Assembly (NCBI RefSeq): GCF_014196715.1
Contig: NZ_JACIEF010000001.1
Location: forward strand, 1,284,872 to 1,348,871
Origin: Pedobacter zeae
Lineage (GTDB): Bacteria > Bacteroidota > Bacteroidia > Sphingobacteriales > Sphingobacteriaceae
Reading direction: 5' to 3'
Length of the DNA: 64,000 nt
Part shown: piece after piece, positions 50,657 through 59,546 of the stretch
How the letters are laid out: every line of letters starts with the position of its first letter
Position numbering within the stretch: the stretch's first letter is position 1
The notes under the pieces: model-generated
Seen by the model: only the letters and a program-made list of their open reading frames with translations
The model's database searches: none
What the model was told of the DNA's origin: nothing
Program-made: the position numbers and the translations under genes

Positions 50657-51373
50657 TTAAATTTCTGGCGGGGTATGCCAGTCAATAAAGGTTTTCCTGC
50701 TGATCATTTTTAAATAAGGGTAATTTCCATTTAATTGTTTGCGCTGTTTAAGCTCGTACAAGAAATGCCCGCCTAAATCAATAATGATTTTAGCAGTGGC
50801 TGAATACCATACGCTATGCGGTTGTTTCCAGCAGAAAGAATATAAGTTTGAGGTAAGCTTAACGCCCTTCAGTTCCGGATGATAAAAATTAAGTATTTTC
50901 GGATTGGGTATCTCCTGTATAATCTCCGTTTTCCTGACCATTGAAAGGTGATCTGAATGACAGAATTCATATCCCTCTAACCTCGGATCATCCACATCCG
51001 GCAAGTGTTTCAATATTTTAAAGCCCTTAAATTTTTTGCCGTTTAATACCCATATCAAATTGGGATAAAAAGCCTCCCTGCTGTTGAGTTCGGCAAGTGT
51101 AATGGGCGAATTTTGAAACTCGATGGTATAACCGGAAGGCGTAAATATGTCTGCCCGGTGAATATTGGAGTTGGCTGTATCTGAAAAAGCAATTTCTCTA
51201 AATGAAGCCGGGAAAGCCAGTTTCCAATCGCGGTGCCATGCGGTTTCTTTCCGGTAATATTCTTTTTGACGTGAAACACCTGGAAAAATTTCAACACCAG
51301 GGATATCTTTTCTCATTTCGCTATTATCCATTCTCTGGCCACACCGTAAAAAAACAATTAGTTGGGAACACAA
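50657..51373 (-). CDS. CoiA-like nuclease-fold protein, N-terminus shortened
   Basis: This protein (up to 238 residues) matches the nuclease core of the competence protein CoiA family (PD-(D/E)xK fold): a helix with ETAWHRDWKLAFP, the strand IHRADIFTPSGYTIEFQNSPI carrying the Asp and E-x-Q active-site pair, and LNSREAFYPNLIWVLNG. Usual relatives carry an N-terminal zinc finger with two C-x-x-C pairs before this core; here only FLRCGQRMDNSE remains and the frame opens at a TTG without a good ATG. ATG codons at internal positions (for example before RKDIPGVEIF) are possible starts. It could be a shortened functional protein or a decaying gene. Confidence 0.7.
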   Translation of the reverse strand: MCSQLIVFLRCGQRMDNSEMRKDIPGVEIFPGVSRQKEYYRKETAWHRDWKLAFPASFREIAFSDTANSNIHRADIFTPSGYTIEFQNSPITLAELNSREAFYPNLIWVLNGKKFKGFKILKHLPDVDDPRLEGYEFCHSDHLSMVRKTEIIQEIPNPKILNFYHPELKGVKLTSNLYSFCWKQPHSVWYSATAKIIIDLGGHFLYELKQRKQLNGNYPYLKMISRKTFIDWHTPPEI

Positions 51374-51483
51374 ATTTAAACTAAAATTTTCAGTACTAAA
51401 ATTCGAACCTGGAGTATTTATAACCAGGGCTAAAATTTATTTGGATTGAACACGAGAGACATACTTATTCCTGCTTCATTTTG

Positions 51484-51516
51484 TTTGGCTCAATTCATTA
51501 CATAATGATAACTTTG
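51484..51516 (+). promoter_or_regulatory. promoter of the DUF6965 gene
   Basis: TTTG (51484-51487), a 21-base spacer and TAACTTTG (51509-51516) match the Bacteroidota consensus. The ATG comes 4 bases after the box, suggesting a leaderless mRNA. Confidence 0.75.
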
Positions 51517-51520
51517 CAGC

Positions 51521-51739
51521 ATGACCATCCAAGAAATACAGCAGCTGGAAGATTTTTTTACCCAAGCAGGAAAGCAACAGGTTCCAATTTATCTAAATCA
51601 GGCTACCGTAATTACCGATTATGAACATTTTTTAGAGAGTCATTTCACCCCTCTGAAGCTTAACCCTGATGCAAAAGTGAATCAGCCGCTTATTCATCGT
51701 TTAAAGATGTTAAAGCTCCTGATTGAATCAAATGGCTAA
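51521..51739 (+). CDS. DUF6965-like small protein
   Basis: This 72-residue cytoplasmic protein has the pattern I associate with the DUF6965 family: MTIQEIQQLEDFF, then PIYLNQATVITDYEHFLESHF, then a C-terminal helix LIHRLKMLKLLIESNG. Function is unknown. A perfect promoter sits directly before it. It is monocistronic; the 303 bases that follow hold no gene. Confidence 0.75.
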   Translation: MTIQEIQQLEDFFTQAGKQQVPIYLNQATVITDYEHFLESHFTPLKLNPDAKVNQPLIHRLKMLKLLIESNG

Positions 51740-52042
51740 AAAAAACGTAGAAAAGCCATTACTTCTATAAGTGTAGCAGATGGACTATTTACTGTAGCTA
51801 AAGGTTTTCACTATGGGTAAAGATGCTACGCCGAAGGTTATAAATCCTTAGTTTTTATTTATATCGATTGGTGGATCATCAAATGCAATAAATAGCGGTT
51901 AGTGTTTATTTATAGTGATTGGAACATGCAGATTCAGGTTTTTTAAGCAAGAATTAAAAACTTAACCTGCTTTAGTTTTTAAACTAAAAATTTCCAACTA
52001 TATTGAGCATAATTGGTTATTCCTTTACATTGATCCATATTT
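51740..52042. other. intergenic region, nothing recognised
   Basis: These 303 AT-rich bases lie between the DUF6965 gene and pta. I see no coding frame, strong hairpin or clear TAnnTTTG box. The pta promoter must lie here. Confidence 0.5.
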
Positions 52043-54130
52043 ATGACTAAAAATATATTTATTGCATCGGCCGAACCCTATACTGGTAAATCAGTAATTG
52101 CTTTCGGGATGATCAATATGCTATTGGCAAAAACCCAAAAAGTGGGTTATTTTAAACCCATTATTGCACAGGACGATCAGGGTAAAAAAGATGAGCATGT
52201 AGAAGCCATGCTGGATTATTTTTCGCTTCCTGTTAACTATGAAGATGCTTTTGCTTTCACCCGTCAAGAAATACTGCATCAATCGGATGATGGTGGCACA
52301 ATCATCAATACCATTATCAGTAAATATAAAAAACTCGAAGATAATTATGATTTTACGGTAATTGAAGGAAGTGATTTTTTAGGTGAAGGTATGGCATTTG
52401 AGTTCGAATCGAATGCTTTGGTAGCTAAAAACCTTGGGGCGCCTGTTTTAATCGTGGTGTCGGGAAAAAATAAAACGGCAAGCCAGCTTTTTAAATCGGC
52501 CATCAATATCTACCGTAACTTCCTGTTGCGCGATGTACAGGTATTAGGTGTAGTGGCCAATATGGTGAATCCGGAGGAAGCCGAACGGATTAAGCAAGCT
52601 TTGACCAATCAATTGCCCGCTGAATTACTTATTGCCGTGATTCCGACTGAAACAGGCCTTCAAAGCCCGACGATGAAAGAGATTACATTGGCACTGGGAG
52701 GCGAAGTGCTCTTCGGTACTGAACTGATGGATAACCAGGTTGATAATTTTGTAACCGGCGCCATGATGCTGCCCAACTTTTTAAGGCACATCAAAGATAA
52801 CCTGCTTATTGTTACCCCTGGCGATCGCGGTGATATTATTATCGGCGCGCTTCAGGCCAATTTATCGGCCAGTTACCCTAAAATTGCTGGTATTGTTTTA
52901 ACTGCAGGCAGCTTACCTGACGAACCGATCATCAAACTGATCGAGGGCTTGCAGACGATTATCCCGATTATTGCCGTACAAAAAGGAACTTTCGAAACCA
53001 CAACAACCATTGGAGGTATCCATTCGAAAATTACAATTGAAAACAAAAAGAAAATTGCCCTGGCCATAGAGCTTTTTGAAAAGTATGTCGATATAAAAGC
53101 CCTTGATGATAAAATTATAACCTTTAGCTACCAGGGCATCACGCCACATATGTTCCAATACCAGTTGGTTAAATGGGCTAAACGCGATAAAAAACATATA
53201 GTATTGCCCGAAGGAAATGATGAACGTATTTTAAAAGCAGTTGAAAAACTTATTGCACAGGATATTGTAGACATAACCCTTTTAGGAGACCCGGTAGAAA
53301 TTACCGGTAGTGTAAAAAGACTTGGCCTAAATTTAGATCTCAACGCTTTAAGGATACATGATCCTAAACAATCCACTCAATATACCGATTATGTGGAAAC
53401 CCTGTATGAGCTGCGCAAAGCTAAAAACGTGAATATGGAAATGGCGAGGGATATGATGACAGATGTTTCCTATTTTGGAACGATGATGGTTTACAAAGGC
53501 GATGCCGACGGAATGGTTTCGGGGGCAGTGCACACCACTCAACACACCATCAGGCCTGCCTTACAGTTTGTAAAAACCAAGCCGGGTGTATCAGTAGTTT
53601 CTTCTATTTTTTTTATGTGCCTGCCTGAGCGTGTTGCCATATTCGGCGATTGTGCGGTTAACCCCAATCCTACTGCCCAGCAATTAGCAGAAATTGCGAT
53701 TTCTTCGGCAGAAAGCAGTGCCAAATTTGGTATAGAGCCGCGCATAGCCATGTTGTCTTATTCCTCCGGCACATCAGGCGAAGGTGAAGATGTAGAACGT
53801 GTAAGGGAAGCTACTGCCATCGTTAAAGCCAGGCACCCGGAATTAAAAATTGAAGGACCGATACAGTATGATGCTGCTGTAGATCCATTAGTGGGTAAAC
53901 AAAAATTACCGGGATCGGAGGTGGCTGGCAGGGCAAGCGTACTCATCTTCCCCGACTTAAATACAGGTAACAACACCTACAAAGCGGTGCAACGCGAAAC
54001 CGGTGCTTTAGCCATAGGCCCGATGTTACAGGGCTTAAACAAACCGATAAACGATTTGAGCCGGGGTTGCACAGTAGATGATATTTTTAATACCGTTGTC
54101 ATTACAGCGATCCAATGTCAAGACATTTAG
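52043..54130 (+). CDS. pta: phosphate acetyltransferase
   Basis: Pta converts acetyl-CoA and phosphate to acetyl phosphate. The 695-residue length is that of the long enzymes with three parts: an N-terminal P-loop (dethiobiotin-synthetase-like) domain with SAEPYTGKSVIAFGM, a DRTGG domain in the middle, and the C-terminal PTA_PTB catalytic domain (from ~370) with IVLPEGNDERILKAVEKL, GAVHTTQHTIRPALQ and SYSSGTSGEGEDVERVR. ackA starts 2 bases after the stop, so both are cotranscribed for acetate formation and ATP gain. Confidence 0.97.
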   Translation: MTKNIFIASAEPYTGKSVIAFGMINMLLAKTQKVGYFKPIIAQDDQGKKDEHVEAMLDYFSLPVNYEDAFAFTRQEILHQSDDGGTIINTIISKYKKLEDNYDFTVIEGSDFLGEGMAFEFESNALVAKNLGAPVLIVVSGKNKTASQLFKSAINIYRNFLLRDVQVLGVVANMVNPEEAERIKQALTNQLPAELLIAVIPTETGLQSPTMKEITLALGGEVLFGTELMDNQVDNFVTGAMMLPNFLRHIKDNLLIVTPGDRGDIIIGALQANLSASYPKIAGIVLTAGSLPDEPIIKLIEGLQTIIPIIAVQKGTFETTTTIGGIHSKITIENKKKIALAIELFEKYVDIKALDDKIITFSYQGITPHMFQYQLVKWAKRDKKHIVLPEGNDERILKAVEKLIAQDIVDITLLGDPVEITGSVKRLGLNLDLNALRIHDPKQSTQYTDYVETLYELRKAKNVNMEMARDMMTDVSYFGTMMVYKGDADGMVSGAVHTTQHTIRPALQFVKTKPGVSVVSSIFFMCLPERVAIFGDCAVNPNPTAQQLAEIAISSAESSAKFGIEPRIAMLSYSSGTSGEGEDVERVREATAIVKARHPELKIEGPIQYDAAVDPLVGKQKLPGSEVAGRASVLIFPDLNTGNNTYKAVQRETGALAIGPMLQGLNKPINDLSRGCTVDDIFNTVVITAIQCQDI

Positions 54131-54132
54131 AT

Positions 54133-55329
54133 ATGAACATTTTAGTAATCAATTCGGGTAGCAGCTCCTTAAAATACCAGCTTTTTAAAATGCCCGAAAA
54201 AAATCCCGTTTGCAGTGGACTGGCAGAGCGTATCGGTATAGAAGGCTCTTTTATAAAACATACCGTTTATATCCGTAACGAAAAATACAGCATAGAAGAA
54301 ACCGGTTTTATATCTAACCACAGTGAAGCATTAAAACAGGTATTGGCATTATTAACCCAGGGAGATTACGCTGTAATTGCAAGTCCGGATGATATTGCAG
54401 CGGTTGGTCACCGTGTAGTACATGGTGGCGAACGCTTTTCTGGCCCAACAATTATTACCGACGAGGTAAAACATCAGATCAAAAGGCTATTTTCTCTTGC
54501 CCCATTGCATAACCCTGTTAACTATAAGTGTATTGAAGTAGCTGAGCAAACTTTTGTAAGAGCTAAACAAATTGCAGTATTTGATACGGCTTTTCATCAA
54601 ACCATACCAGAGCAGGCTTATCGTTATGCTATCCCGGAGTGGTACTATAAAGAATATAGCATCCGGGTATATGGATTTCATGGAACCAGCCATAAATATG
54701 TAAGTGAACAGGCCATTAATTGGCTTGATAAAAAAGACAGCAAGATAATCAGCATTCACTTAGGTAACGGCTGCAGTATAACGGCAATTAAAAATGGCAG
54801 ATCGATAGATACCAGTATGGGTTTTGGTCCTTTAAGCGGCCTAATGATGGGTACGCGTTCAGGAGATATCGATCCCTCGGTTATTTTTCATTTAATGGAG
54901 CATTCCGGATATACCTTAGAACAACTGAGTACCCTGGTTAACAAGCAGTCGGGACTTTTGGGTGTGGGTGGTTCGAGCGATATGCGCGATATCAGAAAAA
55001 TGGTAAATGAAGGAGATGCAGCTGCAGCCTTGGCCATTAAGCTCTATGCTTACAGGATAAGGAAATTTATTGGTGCCTATGCTGCTGTTTTAAATGGCAT
55101 TGACGCCATTATATTTACGGCAGGTGTAGGCGAAAACGACAGCAACATGCGTGAAGCTGTATGTTCAGAACTCAGTTACCTGGGTATTGAATTGGATCTA
55201 GCTCGTAATACCGGTTATAAAGGTGAACTAAAAGAGATTAATACCGCAGATTCAAAGGTTAAGATATTGGTTATTCCAACTAATGAGGAATATGAAATTG
55301 CGCATCAATGTTTTGGGCTGCTAACCTGA
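54133..55329 (+). CDS. ackA: acetate kinase
   Basis: AckA makes acetate and ATP from acetyl phosphate and ADP. The 398-residue protein starts MNILVINSGSSSLKYQLF. Other marks are AVGHRVVHGGERFSGP, the catalytic Asp in VFDTAFHQTIPEQAYRY, the GFHGTSHKYVSEQA block, HLGNGCSITAIKNGRSIDTS, and FTAGVGENDSNMREAVC. ATG 54133 is the start since it directly follows the pta stop; an upstream frame from 54115 overlaps pta. Confidence 0.97.
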   Translation: MNILVINSGSSSLKYQLFKMPEKNPVCSGLAERIGIEGSFIKHTVYIRNEKYSIEETGFISNHSEALKQVLALLTQGDYAVIASPDDIAAVGHRVVHGGERFSGPTIITDEVKHQIKRLFSLAPLHNPVNYKCIEVAEQTFVRAKQIAVFDTAFHQTIPEQAYRYAIPEWYYKEYSIRVYGFHGTSHKYVSEQAINWLDKKDSKIISIHLGNGCSITAIKNGRSIDTSMGFGPLSGLMMGTRSGDIDPSVIFHLMEHSGYTLEQLSTLVNKQSGLLGVGGSSDMRDIRKMVNEGDAAAALAIKLYAYRIRKFIGAYAAVLNGIDAIIFTAGVGENDSNMREAVCSELSYLGIELDLARNTGYKGELKEINTADSKVKILVIPTNEEYEIAHQCFGLLT

Positions 55330-55373
55330 CATCTGGATTATTTTTTTAGTGCAGAATTCCTTTAAATTTGAAT

Positions 55374-56447
55374 ATGAACCTATCTTTCCCGATCCTCAAA
55401 GAATATACCTACCTCAATACGGCCAATTCAGGCATTTTATCGACTAATCTGGCTGAATGGCGGGCGCAACATGACCAAGCATTTATTGCAGGCGGAAGCA
55501 TTTTCAGAATGGAAAACCTGCCCATCATTACTGATCTCAGGAACAATATAACGGCACTTTTTGGCTCAAAACCAGAAAACACTTATCTCGTTCAGAATTT
55601 CTCGGTGGGCTTCAATATTTTATTGAGTGGACTGGATAAAAGTCATCGTTTTTTGCTTTTAGAAGAAGAATATCCATCGGTAAGTTACCCGGTAATCAGC
55701 ATGGGTTTCGATTATTACAGCATCAAAATCGATGAAAAACTGGAGGAGAACATCATTCATGCCATTGATAAATTTAAGCCTACCGTACTAGCATTTAGCA
55801 TGGTGCAATACATTAGTGGCTTCAGAATGGACGATGATTTTATCCAGCAACTAAAAGCAACCTACCCTAACCTGCTATTGGTTGGAGATGGTACCCAGTT
55901 TTTGGGTACTACTGCCTTTAATTTTGAAAAATCAGGTTTAGATGCATTGATTGGCAGTGGATACAAATGGCTTTTAGCCGGATATGGAAACGGCTATGCT
56001 TTTCTTTCCGATCAGATGAAAGATGTTATATATGCAAGAAACAAATTGGCTGACTTACCTACAGCACCTTTTTTAAAAGGAAAAGATCATTTATCGATGT
56101 GTTTCGAACCTGGGCATCTAGATACCTTAAACTTTGGTACATTGAACGAAAGTTTAAATTATCTTGCTTCCTTCGGCTTGGATCAGATTGAAAAAACTAC
56201 ACAAACGCTAAGCAATCAGGCAAGATTGGAGTTAAATTCGCGAGGGTTAGTACCCGACTGGATGCTTGACAGAAAGTATCAATCAACGATTATGAGTATG
56301 CCCTTGACCCAAAATACAGCAGATAAACTTTCTGCCGCCAAAATACTTTGTTCGCCACGGGGAACTGGTACAAGGATTTCTTTTCATTATTACAATACAG
56401 AAGAAGACTTAAATTATTTATTACAGGTTTTAGATCACCACAGATAA
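55374..56447 (+). CDS. class V aminotransferase-family PLP enzyme
   Basis: This 357-residue PLP enzyme of the class V aminotransferase/cysteine desulfurase fold begins MNLSFPILKEYTYLNTANSG. The PLP Asp region is LLLVGDGTQFLGTTAF, and the Schiff-base Lys is in DALIGSGYKWLLAGYGNGYAF. The C-terminal block SPRGTGTRISFHYYNTEEDL carries the substrate Arg. There is no catalytic Cys loop of NifS/SufS type, so it is more likely an aminotransferase, lyase or hydrolase. The TTG at 55368 is less likely than ATG 55374. It is 44 bases after ackA and may share its transcript. Confidence 0.88.
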   Translation: MNLSFPILKEYTYLNTANSGILSTNLAEWRAQHDQAFIAGGSIFRMENLPIITDLRNNITALFGSKPENTYLVQNFSVGFNILLSGLDKSHRFLLLEEEYPSVSYPVISMGFDYYSIKIDEKLEENIIHAIDKFKPTVLAFSMVQYISGFRMDDDFIQQLKATYPNLLLVGDGTQFLGTTAFNFEKSGLDALIGSGYKWLLAGYGNGYAFLSDQMKDVIYARNKLADLPTAPFLKGKDHLSMCFEPGHLDTLNFGTLNESLNYLASFGLDQIEKTTQTLSNQARLELNSRGLVPDWMLDRKYQSTIMSMPLTQNTADKLSAAKILCSPRGTGTRISFHYYNTEEDLNYLLQVLDHHR

Positions 56448-56582
56448 TCTATTTTCAAGGTGATGAGCAGCTGAAGGGATTGATTTAACCCAACAATTAA
56501 AAAAGTTACAAACTATATCTAAAAAGCGACGTTAAATAGTTACAGATATTTAATTGATAAACATAAATCAGCCCAATCTAGT

Positions 56583-56717
56583 ATGTACACCCAAGCCACA
56601 GAAAACACAAACCTAACCGTTTATATCCAGGACGATATTTCTATTGCAGATAAAAGAGAAATTTTATTGAATGGTTTATTGGATGACCTGAACAACGAAA
56701 CTGAATCTTTCAATTAG
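56583..56717 (+). CDS. possible small protein (44 aa)
   Basis: A short frame encodes MYTQATENTNLTVYIQDDIS followed by a helical acidic part (KREILLNGLLDDLNNETESF). It lies in the 526-base gap between the aminotransferase gene and the M1 peptidase gene. No family is recognised and no promoter was identified, so it may be spurious. Confidence 0.3.
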   Translation: MYTQATENTNLTVYIQDDISIADKREILLNGLLDDLNNETESFN

Positions 56718-56817
56718 AAGACCGATTATTAGATTCAATTTTTTAATGCGGGGTATAAATGTAAACCCGTTTGCACTATACCGTTGCACTGAACCTGGCA
56801 TTGGTGAGCTCATCATA

Positions 56818-56847
56818 GATGATGCTGAAACAAGTTCAGCATGACGG
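56818..56847. repeat. partial REP-like element, GTCATGCTGAA family
   Basis: GATGCTGAAA-CAAG-TTCAGCATGACGG matches one half of the element at 5743-5815. It lies in the gap before the convergent M1 peptidase. Confidence 0.65.
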
Positions 56848-56973
56848 TTAAAATGATTAAAAAAAGAAAAGGGCAAACAAATTAATGCTTACCCTCTTCA
56901 AATCTAAATTAACGCTCTCGCGACAAAAGTATAAATTCTTTTCAAACCTGTATGTAACAAATTTAGTTACGAT

Positions 56974-59535
56974 TCAGTTCATGATCTTCTGTGCCCGTGC
57001 AAGGTTGTCTGTAGTTTGCAAAATCTTATTTTTCAGTTTTTGATTGTATCCTGGATGGGATTTTAAAAAATCCTGTACCACTGCATTGGCTTCTTTGCTG
57101 TTATAATTTGAGAAGATAGCGGCCAGCCACGATTGCGGGAAAAATATATCCCCTGTTTTCTGTATTTCTGCCAGCAGGTCTAAACTCTCTTTCAGGTAAC
57201 GAACAGATGTTTTTTGCCTGATGGGGTGATGCAGATAAGATAAAGCCGTAGTTACCCATGCTTCTTTCTGGCGGTTTTTACGCTCCTTCAAACCATCAAA
57301 GAAATGATCTCTTTCGCTAACGTCTAAAGATAATGCAGGCATTAAATAAATCAAGCGGTTTTTGCGGTCTTCATTTTTAGTGCGTGCCAACTGTTCTTTT
57401 AAGATGGTATTGGCGGTATCTGTTTTAAGTGCCAGTGTTAAAGCCAGCGCACTGTAATCATCTTCCAGCAATTTAACGCCATCTGGTGCAGTTTGCTTAA
57501 GCCAGATTTGATACATACGCTTTCCAGCTTCAGCACTCAGATATACATTTTGATACGTATTGAACAAAATTTTCCTATTATTTTGTGTTTGCTGTTGTTC
57601 CATTGCAGTCCATATCGTTTTCTCCATACTTTCAAGCCCGGCATTCCGTTCTTCGGTAGTGATAAAAGTCCAGTAAATATTTGTCAGGTAACCTGCAATG
57701 AGCCTGAGGTTCATTTCGTTTTTCTCAACTGCCAACCCCTTTAAGAACACAGTTAAAAGTTCTTCAGGTTTATTGCTTTTGCCCGATAGCATATTTTCGT
57801 AGGCATTGATATAAGCTGATGCACGTTCTAACGGATCGGCAATGTGGTAAAGGTTAAGCATTGCTTCTTTATCAACAGGAAAAAGCCCATATCCGCCTCC
57901 ATTTGCATTAAATAAAATATACTGTGGCTTTGGAAGGCCTTTTGCCTCCATTAAATCCGTCTTGGCGTGCGCAGCATTTACGGTTAAAAGCTTACTATAA
58001 GTGGGGTAAACCAGCTTAACGGTAAAAGACTGTGGCCATACTCTGGCCTCTCCCGTCTCACTGCTTTGGCTTAAGCTTAAATTGCTTATTTTATCGTTAT
58101 TATACTCAATGTGATAACTAAAAACCGGCATTCCGGGTTCATTTACCCAAACCTTATTCCAACTCAGGAGATCCTTTTTACTGTGTTTACTTAAAATAGC
58201 AATCAGATCATTCCAGGTAGCATTGCCATAACTGTATTTTTTTAAATATTCCCTTATTCCCTGCTGAAAATTCCGCTTACCCATTAATAACTCTAATTGG
58301 CGCATCATAATGGGAGCTTTATGATAAATGATATTTCCATACATCGATCCGGCTTCCTCAAGGTTATCCAGTTGCTGGCGGATGGGATTAGCCCCTCTTG
58401 TCCTATCTACCCCATAGGCGGCAGGATAGTGATCCTGTAAAAACTTAAGATCGAAAGTGTTTTTACCCATTAATTTTTCAGTCACCTTATCGGCCATAAA
58501 ATTGGCAAAAACCTCTTTCATCCACACGTCGTTAAACCATTTCATGGTAACCAGGTCGCCAAACCACATGTGTGCCGTTTCGTGTGAAATCAGATTAGAA
58601 CGCGAAATGAACTGATCTTTAGTGGCCCCCTGATCTAAAAATAATGATGATGCTTTATATTGTACCTCACCAGGATGCTCCATCCCACCAAACTGGAAAT
58701 CAGGGATACCAACGAAGCCTATCTTCTGAAAGGGGTATTTTATCGCTGTCCAGTCTTCCAAAAAGTCGATGGCATCACGATGTGCTACAAAAACAGAATC
58801 TACACTGAATTTAATCTTGGCAGAATCCGTTTCCCGGTAAAGGAATTCCATCTTACGGTTTTTCATTTCCCGATTAACCTGCGTGTATTTTCCTGCAGTA
58901 AAAGAGAATAAATAGGTGGGTAATTTATCCGAATTATCAAAATGATAGGTGGTAGCGCTTCCTTGTACCAACGAATCTTTTTTAACAGCATTAGCCATTA
59001 CTTTCCAATCAGTTGGAACGGTTAATGAAAGTAAAAAGTTAGCTTTTAAATCTGGTTGGTCAAAACAGGGAAATACTGTCCTGGCGTGATCGGGAACAAA
59101 AAGTGCATATAAAAAATCCTTATTCCTGTTCAGTGATTCGTTACCCGCTATAAATTCAACCGCGATGTGGTTATTCCCTAGCTTTAAATATTCCGGCTTC
59201 ACTAAAATATGTTCTGCTCTAAAATCGATTGGTATAGTTTTTCCATTAACCGAAACCTGTTTTAAATGATCTGCATTTTGTTTAAAGTCTATTTGCAGAT
59301 AAATTACCTTATTTAACTTAAAGCCAATGCTTTCTGTTGCTGTAATTGGTGCTGTTTGCGCTTCTGGCACAGTAAAATAAAGCCGGTATTGAATAGTAGT
59401 TATGGCTGCGCTCCTGGAACTTGCCAAAGCCATGGAAACGCCTGGTTCCACCGCTAATGTTTCTGTATGCTGCTGGGCAAAACAGCTTATACCTAATAAC
59501 TGGAAAAACCAAAAAAATCTTGTTATTGTATTCAT
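56974..59535 (-). CDS. M1-family aminopeptidase
   Basis: This 853-residue secreted zinc metallopeptidase has a signal peptide (MNTITRFFWFFQLLGISCFA) and should act in the periplasm or outer surface. The zinc site is HETAH-x18-E (SHETAHMWFGDLV ... DVWMKEVFANF). The substrate-binding GxMEN motif reads FGGMEHPGE, so His replaces Asn, a variant seen in some M1 enzymes. An ERAP1-like C-terminal helical domain is present. It is 11 bases after the NRAMP-like gene and probably the last gene of the pxp operon, which suggests peptides with N-terminal or released pyroglutamate as a common theme (inference). Start 59535 gives the signal peptide. Confidence 0.92.
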   Translation of the reverse strand: MNTITRFFWFFQLLGISCFAQQHTETLAVEPGVSMALASSRSAAITTIQYRLYFTVPEAQTAPITATESIGFKLNKVIYLQIDFKQNADHLKQVSVNGKTIPIDFRAEHILVKPEYLKLGNNHIAVEFIAGNESLNRNKDFLYALFVPDHARTVFPCFDQPDLKANFLLSLTVPTDWKVMANAVKKDSLVQGSATTYHFDNSDKLPTYLFSFTAGKYTQVNREMKNRKMEFLYRETDSAKIKFSVDSVFVAHRDAIDFLEDWTAIKYPFQKIGFVGIPDFQFGGMEHPGEVQYKASSLFLDQGATKDQFISRSNLISHETAHMWFGDLVTMKWFNDVWMKEVFANFMADKVTEKLMGKNTFDLKFLQDHYPAAYGVDRTRGANPIRQQLDNLEEAGSMYGNIIYHKAPIMMRQLELLMGKRNFQQGIREYLKKYSYGNATWNDLIAILSKHSKKDLLSWNKVWVNEPGMPVFSYHIEYNNDKISNLSLSQSSETGEARVWPQSFTVKLVYPTYSKLLTVNAAHAKTDLMEAKGLPKPQYILFNANGGGYGLFPVDKEAMLNLYHIADPLERASAYINAYENMLSGKSNKPEELLTVFLKGLAVEKNEMNLRLIAGYLTNIYWTFITTEERNAGLESMEKTIWTAMEQQQTQNNRKILFNTYQNVYLSAEAGKRMYQIWLKQTAPDGVKLLEDDYSALALTLALKTDTANTILKEQLARTKNEDRKNRLIYLMPALSLDVSERDHFFDGLKERKNRQKEAWVTTALSYLHHPIRQKTSVRYLKESLDLLAEIQKTGDIFFPQSWLAAIFSNYNSKEANAVVQDFLKSHPGYNQKLKNKILQTTDNLARAQKIMN

Positions 59536-59546
59536 TTTATAACTAT

